Assembly: GCF_003323745.1 (NCBI RefSeq)
Contig: NZ_QOIL01000006.1
Span: forward strand, 372,001 to 436,000
Length of the DNA: 64,000 nt
From: Sphaerisporangium album
GTDB taxonomy: Bacteria; Actinomycetota; Actinomycetes; Streptosporangiales; Streptosporangiaceae
Direction: 5' to 3'
Notes under the pieces: generated by a model
Databases searched by the model: none
Seen by the model: the letters and a program-made list of their open reading frames with translations, nothing else
Told to the model about the DNA's origin: nothing
In this document: piece by piece, positions 58,866 to 64,000 of the stretch
Layout: the number at the start of each line of letters is the position of its first letter
Position numbering within the stretch: the first letter of the stretch is position 1
Translations under genes and position numbers: made by a program

Positions 58866-60032
58866 TCAGGGCCGTCCCTGGATCATCGCGTGCGTGCCGC
58901 TGGTCCGCCATGGACGCCCGGTGGCATCCAGCGCGGCCAGGACCTCCGGGTCGATGCCGACCAGCGCGTCCGACTTGAGCGTGCGCAGCGCGACCAGCGG
59001 GCCGGGGAAGTAGGCGGTGACCGCCGCGAAGGGCGTGGACGGCGGCCACAGCCGGTCGCCGACCAGCCTGCGGTAGTTGAGGTCGCCCTTGGTGATGGTC
59101 AGGCTCGCGGCGTCGAACTCGGCGCGCAGGTCGACCGGCATGTCCCAGTACGGCAGCGGGGCGCAGGAGAAGTCGTGCGCCCGCGGCCTGAGCCGTCCCG
59201 ACCTCGTGGCCCGCCACAGGCGGCCCCCGGCCCTGCCCGCCTCCCCCGGCGCGGCGGCGAGCCGCCGGAGCGCCTCGGCCAGGTCGGCGGGCGTGGCGTC
59301 CGACACGAAGTAGGGATAGGGCTTGACGTGCAGGACGACCTCGGCGGCGAGCCCCTCCTCCAGGAGGAGGTCCACGAGGAGCAGGTCGGGCAGCAGCTCG
59401 CGCCCGGCGTTGTCCGCCACGACGACGACCGTGCCGGGCTCGCGTCCGCGCAGCGTGGACCACAGCAGCGCCGAATCGTCGGCGACCAGGTCGGCGACCC
59501 GCTCGCCCTGCCCGGACCGGGTGACGGCGAACGTGAGGTCGGCGCGGTTGCCCCACAGCGAGCCGAGCAGCAACGCCCTCTCGCGCTCGGCGGCGGGCAG
59601 CGCGGCGACCTCGTCCAGCGCGGCCAGCTCGGCGTCCACGGCCTCGCCGTCGAGCTCGGCCCGCTTGACCGGCCCGAAGGGATCGACGCCCCGCCACGGG
59701 CCCTCCTCGAAGTAGCCGGTGGCGTGGAGGATCTTGCGATAGAAGTAGCTCTCGGCCCACAGGAACGGCACGTCCACCCACCGCCGGCCGAACATCTCGC
59801 GGCCGCCTTCGTCCCACAGGGCGTGGTCGTGCGCCGAGCGGTCCAGCGGCGCGATCACGTCCCGCGCGACCTCGTCCTCCAGCAGGTCGAGCGCGCGGTG
59901 CCGGTCCGGGGTGTAGGGCAGGGCGTCCCTCACCTGGCGCAGCAGGGCCGGGTGGCGTTCGCGGAAGACGCCGAGGGCGTACGAGCCCGGCACGTTGCCC
60001 AGGATCGGCGGCGCGTCCGTCGTCTCCGGCAT
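58866..60032 (-). CDS. DUF89/ARMT1-like damage-control phosphatase family protein
   Basis: 388 residues; GGGGAG 4 bases before the ATG. DUF89 signatures: SLWGNRADLTFAV, VVVADNAGRELLPDLLLVDLLL (metal-binding Asp-Asn), LHVKPYPYFVSDAT and SLTITKGDLNYRRLVGDRLWPP (the KGDLNYR block). Members are metal-dependent phosphatases that remove damaged phosphometabolites; human ARMT1 was also reported as a carboxyl methyltransferase. It heads a leftward operon with two acyl-CoA synthetases, an unexpected pairing. A TetR-like dyad lies 167 bases upstream. Confidence 0.9.
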   Translation of the reverse strand: MPETTDAPPILGNVPGSYALGVFRERHPALLRQVRDALPYTPDRHRALDLLEDEVARDVIAPLDRSAHDHALWDEGGREMFGRRWVDVPFLWAESYFYRKILHATGYFEEGPWRGVDPFGPVKRAELDGEAVDAELAALDEVAALPAAERERALLLGSLWGNRADLTFAVTRSGQGERVADLVADDSALLWSTLRGREPGTVVVVADNAGRELLPDLLLVDLLLEEGLAAEVVLHVKPYPYFVSDATPADLAEALRRLAAAPGEAGRAGGRLWRATRSGRLRPRAHDFSCAPLPYWDMPVDLRAEFDAASLTITKGDLNYRRLVGDRLWPPSTPFAAVTAYFPGPLVALRTLKSDALVGIDPEVLAALDATGRPWRTSGTHAMIQGRP

Positions 60033-60198
60033 GGAACTCCCCTGATCTTCCTGGCGCACCGTGCCAGTAAATCGCACGGCGCGCGGGGTACGAAGGACGG
60101 GACGCCACGCGGCGAGGAGATCAGGCGCCGGTGACGCGACACGGGTCCACACAGAGGCGAATCCAGGGGCGACCCCGACATTCCCGAGACCCGTTCTA

Positions 60199-60214
60199 GA
60201 CAGAACGTTCGGTC
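60199..60214. promoter_or_regulatory. TetR-type dyad GACAGAACGTTCGGTC
   Basis: A 16-bp palindrome broken at one pair, of the GACnGAACGTTCnGTC form typical of TetR-family operators. A second overlapping dyad (CGTTCT/AGAACG) abuts it on the left. No TetR gene is in the window. Confidence 0.55.
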
Positions 60215-60364
60215 AAGATACCGGTCGATGACACCGGGCCGACCTGCGGCCGAAGATCAGCAGAACATGTTCCACCGGTACGGGGGTATACCACTGAAGC
60301 GGGTGTGGAGAATGGCTTCGGCATAGCCCGACAAATAACTGTAAAATTTCATGACAAGCCGGTA

Positions 60365-60393
60365 TTGCGGGCATAGATCGGTAGTCGTACGTT
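60365..60393 (+). promoter_or_regulatory. Leaderless promoter of the LysR gene
   Basis: TTGCGG (60365-60370), 17-base spacer, TACGTT (60388-60393), with the ATG 6 bases later. Confidence 0.6.
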
Positions 60394-60399
60394 TCCGGT

Positions 60400-61359
60400 A
60401 TGGATCTGGAGCTCCGACACCTCAAGATCGTGCGCGCGGTCGCTGAGGCCGGGAGCGTCACCAAGGCGGCCACCCAGCTAGGACTGGCCCAGCCGTCGCT
60501 GACCGCGCAGCTGAAACGCATCGAACGCACACTCGGTGGCGCTCTTTTCGAGCGTGACCGTAACGGCGCGCGCCCCACCCCCCTCGGTCAACTGGTCCTC
60601 ACCCGGGCACGCGTGCTGCTGCCCGCCGTACGAGAACTGCAGGAAGAGGCGGTGCGGTTCGCCAACAGTTACGAAGGAATCCCCGGTTTCCGGATCGGCG
60701 CCACCCACGGCCCGATCCTGGGCGGCCTGGTCGACCGCCTCACCGCCGCCCACCCGCAGACCCCCGTCAGCACGAGCACGTCGTGGTCCTCACGCGAGCT
60801 CACCTCGCTCGTCAGCGCGGGACGGCTCGACTTCGCGCTCATCGGCACCTGTGGCGACACCCCGCCGCCCTCGGCCGAGTCCATGATCTGGAGCGTGGTC
60901 GGCACCGACCCGGTGTTCGCCCTGCTCAGCCAGAGCCATCCCCTCGCCGGGGAGAAGGAGCTGGAACTGGCCAGCCTCGCCGACCAGGGCTGGGCGGTCG
61001 CCCCCGGCGACGGCTGCTTCGCCGACTGCTTCGCCGGAGCGTGCGCCCGAGCCGGGTTCGTCCCGAAGACGATGTACGAGACGGACGTGGCGACCTGCCT
61101 GCACCTGGTGAAGGTGGGCAAGGCCGTGGCGCTGTGCCAGGCGACGTTCGAGCTCACGGCCGACCTCGTGATGATGCCCATCGTCGGGGCGCCGCTGCGC
61201 TGGAGGCACCTGCTCGGCTGGCATTCCGACTCGCTGGCCGCCCGCGCGGCGCGCGCGATATCCCACCACGCCCGCGAGGCCCACGACGACGCCGTCCGGC
61301 GCAGCGTCCCCTACGCGGAGTGGCTGGCCCGTAACCCACACTTCGGAACGGTTCCATAG
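60400..61359 (+). CDS. LysR-family transcriptional regulator
   Basis: 319 residues. The N-terminal winged helix (LRHLKIVRAVAEAGSVTKAATQLGLAQPSLTAQLKRIERTLGGALFERD, 5-53) is classical LysR. The effector domain (about 90-300) includes a Cys-rich stretch (GDGCFADCFAGACARAG) that is uncommon and might be redox- or metal-sensitive. It diverges from the DUF89-fadD operon across 367 bases, the usual LysR arrangement, but it could equally act on the protease gene 91 bases downstream. Confidence 0.93.
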   Translation: MDLELRHLKIVRAVAEAGSVTKAATQLGLAQPSLTAQLKRIERTLGGALFERDRNGARPTPLGQLVLTRARVLLPAVRELQEEAVRFANSYEGIPGFRIGATHGPILGGLVDRLTAAHPQTPVSTSTSWSSRELTSLVSAGRLDFALIGTCGDTPPPSAESMIWSVVGTDPVFALLSQSHPLAGEKELELASLADQGWAVAPGDGCFADCFAGACARAGFVPKTMYETDVATCLHLVKVGKAVALCQATFELTADLVMMPIVGAPLRWRHLLGWHSDSLAARAARAISHHAREAHDDAVRRSVPYAEWLARNPHFGTVP

Positions 61360-61362
61360 CCC

Positions 61363-61421
61363 GGCGATAGGACCGAAAAGGTAGTGCCCCCCCGAACGTG
61401 ACCGCGGGCTACGGTGACGGC
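61363..61421 (+). promoter_or_regulatory. Promoter of the streptogrisin-like gene (copy 1 of a shared element)
   Basis: GGCGATA (61363-61369) followed by GAAA and TAG, then 40 bases later TACGGTGACGGC (61410-61421), with TACGGT as likely -10. The same elements recur before the next protease-like gene at 63877. Confidence 0.5.
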
Positions 61422-61450
61422 GCATCCCCCCTTAACACCTAGGAGTTCCC

Positions 61451-62938
61451 ATGCTCCGCAGCCGCGCGGTCATCGCCGCATGCGCGCTCACGGCCGGTGT
61501 TCTGACCCTCATGGCCACTCCGGCCATGGCAGAACCCGAGTTTTCGGGCCAGTCCACGACCGCCTCCGTCAAGCCCCTGCCCGGTATGATCCAGGCGCTC
61601 CAGCGCGACCTGGGCCTCAGCGCCGAGCAGGCCGAGTCCCGCCTTCTGAACGAGGCCCGCCTGGCGGGCGTCGAGACCAAGATTCGCAAGTCGCTTGGCG
61701 GCGGTTACGCCGGCTCGTGGCTCAGCGGCCCGACCTCGTCCACGCTCACCATCGCCACCACCGACGCCGCCTCGACGTCCTCGGTGACCGGCGCGGGCGT
61801 CCAGGCCAAGGTCGTCCGTCACAGCCTCGCGTCCCTGAACGCCGCCAAGGACGCCCTCGACAAGGCCAGCGCGACGGCCGCTCCGAAGGCGTCGCCCGTG
61901 TGGTACGTCGACGTGCGCACCAACAGCGTCGTCGTCCAGACCTCCCAGCCCGCCGACGCCGAGGCCTTCATCGCGGCCAGCGGCGCCGACCGCGGCGCCG
62001 TCCGCGTCGAGCTGTCCGGCGAGACCCCGCAGACGTACTACGACCTGCGCGGCGGGGACGCGTACTACATCGGCGGCGCCCGCTGCTCGATCGGCTTCCC
62101 CATCACCCGGGGCACCACGCAGGGCTTCGTCAGCGCCGGGCACTGCGGGTCGACGGGCAACTCCACCAGCGGCTACAACCAGGTAGCGCAGGGCACCTTC
62201 CAGGGCTCGTCCTTCCCGACCAACGACTACTCGTGGATCGCGACGAACAGCAACTGGACGGCGCAGCCCTGGGTCAACCAGAGCGGCACCAACCTGCAGG
62301 TCACCGGGTCGACGGTGGCGGTCGAGGGCGCCTCGATCTGCCGCTCCGGCTCGACCACGGGATGGCACTGCGGCACCGTGCAGCAGCGCAACACCAGCGT
62401 GACCTACTCGCAGGGCACCGTCTACGAGGTGACCCGCACCAACGTCTGCGCCGAGCCGGGTGACTCCGGCGGCTCGTTCATCAGCGGCAGCCAGGCGCAG
62501 GGCGTGACCTCCGGCGGCTCGGGCAACTGCTCCTCCGGCGGCACGACGTACTTCCAGCCCGTCAACGAGATCCTCTCGGTCTACGGCCTGACGCTCAAGA
62601 CCTCTGGTGGCACGCCTCCGCCCACCGGGTGCACCGGCTACCAGCAGACCGTCACCGGCAGCCTGAGCAGCGGCGCCAGCGCCTACCAGCCGGGCGGCAG
62701 CTACTACAACTCGACCGTCTCCGGCACGCACCGCGCCTGCCTCGACGGCCCGAACGGCACGGACTTCGACCTCTACCTGGAGAAGTGGAACGGCTCCGCC
62801 TGGGCGACCGTCGCCAGCGCCACCACGGCCAACCCGGACGAGACCCTCACCTACAGCGGCACGTCCGGTTACTACCGTTACCGCGTCCACGCCTACAGCG
62901 GCTCCGGCTCATACAGCCTGGGCTACACCAAGCCGTAA
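61451..62938 (+). CDS. Secreted streptogrisin-like S1 serine protease with propeptide and C-terminal domain
   Basis: 495 residues; AGGAG 5 bases before the ATG. Signal peptide 1-27. Residues about 40-190 are the alpha-lytic-type propeptide (LGLSAEQAESRLLNEARLAG ... VWYVDVRTNSVVVQT), which guides folding and is removed. The mature S1E domain (about 195-380) carries His in FVSAGHCG, Asp in FPTNDYSWI and Ser in EPGDSGGSFISG, with paired cysteines. A short Gly/Pro linker leads to a C-terminal beta domain (about 393-495) like bacterial pre-peptidase C-terminal domains, which may bind substrate. It is an extracellular scavenging protease. Confidence 0.95.
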   Translation: MLRSRAVIAACALTAGVLTLMATPAMAEPEFSGQSTTASVKPLPGMIQALQRDLGLSAEQAESRLLNEARLAGVETKIRKSLGGGYAGSWLSGPTSSTLTIATTDAASTSSVTGAGVQAKVVRHSLASLNAAKDALDKASATAAPKASPVWYVDVRTNSVVVQTSQPADAEAFIAASGADRGAVRVELSGETPQTYYDLRGGDAYYIGGARCSIGFPITRGTTQGFVSAGHCGSTGNSTSGYNQVAQGTFQGSSFPTNDYSWIATNSNWTAQPWVNQSGTNLQVTGSTVAVEGASICRSGSTTGWHCGTVQQRNTSVTYSQGTVYEVTRTNVCAEPGDSGGSFISGSQAQGVTSGGSGNCSSGGTTYFQPVNEILSVYGLTLKTSGGTPPPTGCTGYQQTVTGSLSSGASAYQPGGSYYNSTVSGTHRACLDGPNGTDFDLYLEKWNGSAWATVASATTANPDETLTYSGTSGYYRYRVHAYSGSGSYSLGYTKP

Positions 62939-62997
62939 CCCCCCACCCCGGCTTCCATACCGGGGGACGATCGAACCCGCCTCACAGAGGCACACGC

Positions 62998-63029
62998 GGC
63001 GCCGCCGTCCAGTCCTGGACGGCGGCGCC
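62998..63029. terminator. Bidirectional terminator after the protease gene
   Basis: Perfect 15-bp arms (62998-63012 and 63015-63029) between convergent stops. Confidence 0.75.
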
Positions 63030-63045
63030 GCCGCGTTCGCGGGTC

Positions 63046-63603
63046 TCAGCCCAGCGGGTGGATCCTGAAGACGACGTTGCGCTGCGTCACCGTGACGCGC
63101 GCCGAACCGGTCATCCCGGCATAGCGGCCGGTGCCGCCGAGGATGGCGGCGGTGCTCGTCCACGGCGGGGCGCCGAGCCTGTCGTCCATGCCGAGCAGCG
63201 TGAGCTGGCCGGCCTTGGTGCGCAGCACACGGGTGCACTGCGCGATGACACCCTGCCGGGTCACCATGGCCGCCGTGCAGCGGGCGCTGCCGTCGCCGAC
63301 CCTGTTCTTCTTCACGTCGTAGAGCGCGAGATAGGTGACCCAGGAGTCACCGGGCTTCGCGTGCGGGGGGCGCGTGTTCACCAGGAACCGCGCATAGTAA
63401 GTGAATTCGGGCGCCTTGACCGCCGACCTCGCGGCGGGCTTTCCGACGGGCTTGAGTGCGGTGGCGGAAATGGCCGGGATGGTGGGGGCGGGAACTGTCG
63501 CGGCGGATGCCGATATGGGCGGAAGAACGGCGAGCGAGGCTCCGGAGAGGGCCGTGACCAGCGCGGCCATGGCTCTCCGGCTACGAGGAGCGAATCCTGA
63601 CAT
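63046..63603 (-). CDS. Secreted allene-oxide-cyclase-barrel-like protein
   Basis: 185 residues; GGAG 5 bases before the ATG at 63603. Signal peptide 1-34 (RSRRAMAALVTALSGASLAVL). The mature part resembles the allene-oxide-cyclase or dirigent-like beta-barrel found in actinobacterial secreted proteins: DSWVTYLALYDVKKNRVGDGSARCTAAMV, GVIAQCTRVLRTKAGQLTLLG, AAILGGTGRYAGMTGSARVTV. The two Cys likely form a disulfide. Enzymatic activity of the bacterial members is mostly unproven. Confidence 0.8.
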   Translation of the reverse strand: MSGFAPRSRRAMAALVTALSGASLAVLPPISASAATVPAPTIPAISATALKPVGKPAARSAVKAPEFTYYARFLVNTRPPHAKPGDSWVTYLALYDVKKNRVGDGSARCTAAMVTRQGVIAQCTRVLRTKAGQLTLLGMDDRLGAPPWTSTAAILGGTGRYAGMTGSARVTVTQRNVVFRIHPLG

Positions 63604-63958
63604 TTCTACTCCAACTCGGGAGATGAGGGAATGCGGAGGGATGCCACTTTCGCTAGGAAGCGGCGAAAGTCGAGTGAACAGTGTGCCCGCCGATTCACTC
63701 GAATCGCAACGGCCATAATCGCGACATATTCGCATTCAATCCACAACTCCGGCCGAAAATCATCGCCTTTCCTGGAGCCCCGCCCGCCGTGCCGCCGATC
63801 GCCGCCCCAGCGTTTCCTCCTGATTACCAAATGCGCACGATGCCCGACACTTCGTAATGAGGCAGGTCCATAACGCGGCGATATGGGCGAAACGATAGCT
63901 CCGCGTGACCCCCGCTCGCGGTTACGGTGACGGCACCCCCCGAACACGAGGAGAGCCC
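63604..63958. promoter_or_regulatory. Divergent region with the second copy of the protease promoter element
   Basis: About 355 bases, A/T-richer in the middle, no gene. GGCGATA (63877-63883) and TACGGTGACGGC (63923-63934) repeat, with nearly the same 40-base spacing, the elements before the protease at 61451. Confidence 0.5.
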
Positions 63959-64000
63959 ATGCTTCGCAGACGCACGGTCACCGCCGGATGCGCTCTTGCA
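63959..64000 (+). CDS. Start of a second protease-like secreted protein (cut by window end)
   Basis: ATG at 63959 after GAGGAG. Only MLRRRTVTAGCALA is visible, nearly the same as the start of the upstream streptogrisin-like protein (MLRSRAVIAACALT). Together with the shared promoter this suggests a tandem paralogue. Confidence 0.7.
   Translation, partial: MLRRRTVTAGCALA

Larger units (their letters stand above)
60033..60399. other. Divergent region between the DUF89-fadD operon and the LysR gene
   Basis: About 370 bases, A/T-richer toward the LysR gene, no gene seen. It contains a TetR-type dyad (60199-60214) and the LysR promoter (60365-60393), each listed separately. Confidence 0.5.

Overview
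The window is very GC-rich with strong third-position GC bias. It carries actinomycete hallmarks: GTG starts, leaderless promoters (TAnnnT placed 6-7 bases before the start codon), streptogrisin-type proteases, F420-type luciferase-like oxidoreductases, CBM2 and PT-linker cellulase architecture, a CpnT-like WXG toxin and a CebR-type box. I infer a filamentous soil actinomycete, probably of the Streptosporangiales; the species cannot be named from the sequence. There is no rRNA, CRISPR array, prophage or intact insertion sequence. One tRNA gene (Arg, anticodon CCG) is present.

Layout. 1-3.6 kb: a secreted purple-acid-phosphatase-like enzyme cut by the window edge, a Septum_form-like secreted protein and a secreted four-repeat protein. 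3.7-11.8 kb: a probable wall-muropeptide scavenging cluster with an RpiR/MurR-type regulator, a secreted M14 carboxypeptidase, a NagZ-type GH3 N-acetylglucosaminidase, a NamZ (DUF1343) exo-muramidase and a secreted pyroglutamyl-peptidase-like protein whose nucleophile Cys is replaced by Ser. 12.0-15.8 kb: tRNA-Arg, an NlpC/P60 hydrolase, a lone receiver protein, a LysE-type exporter and a PEBP lipoprotein. 16-22.2 kb: a beta-1,3-glucan island (GH16-CBM6, GH81-CBM56, a LacI regulator, GAGAGCGCTCTC operators and the tail of a deleted GH1 beta-glucosidase). 22.3-29.1 kb: a conserved hypothetical protein, an OmpR-type two-component system whose kinase is fused in frame to a multi-membrane DUF4153/DUF4173 protein, and a CBM2-Cip1-like cellulolytic protein directly under a CebR box.

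29.3-48.6 kb is mostly metabolism and regulation: acyl-CoA ligase, tandem-HxlR regulator, carotenoid oxygenase, LLM oxidoreductase, small membrane proteins, SURF1, gamma-glutamyltransferase, a DesK/NarL two-component pair, a SafE-like/cupredoxin membrane protein behind a coupled 20-codon leader ORF, a Sel1-repeat protein, a class III aminotransferase with alanine dehydrogenase, and an M20 dipeptidase. 48.7-51.2 kb is an ESX/type VII-associated toxin module: two YbaB-like proteins, a WXG100-size protein, a CpnT-like protein with a DUF4258-like toxin tip and a DUF2283-like presumed immunity protein, arranged around a perfect 24-bp palindrome. 51.4-60.0 kb: a Tat amidase operon, a PLP dehydratase, a second LysE exporter and a fadD-fadD-DUF89 operon with a TetR-type dyad upstream. 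60.4-64 kb: a LysR regulator, a streptogrisin-like protease, an allene-oxide-cyclase-barrel protein and the start of a second protease-like gene that shares the promoter of the first.

The most promising candidates for something not yet described are the toxin module at 48.7-51.2 kb, the kinase-DUF4153 fusion, and the leader-peptide-coupled copper-type membrane protein at 41.5 kb. All functional statements come from reading motifs by eye; no database search was run.
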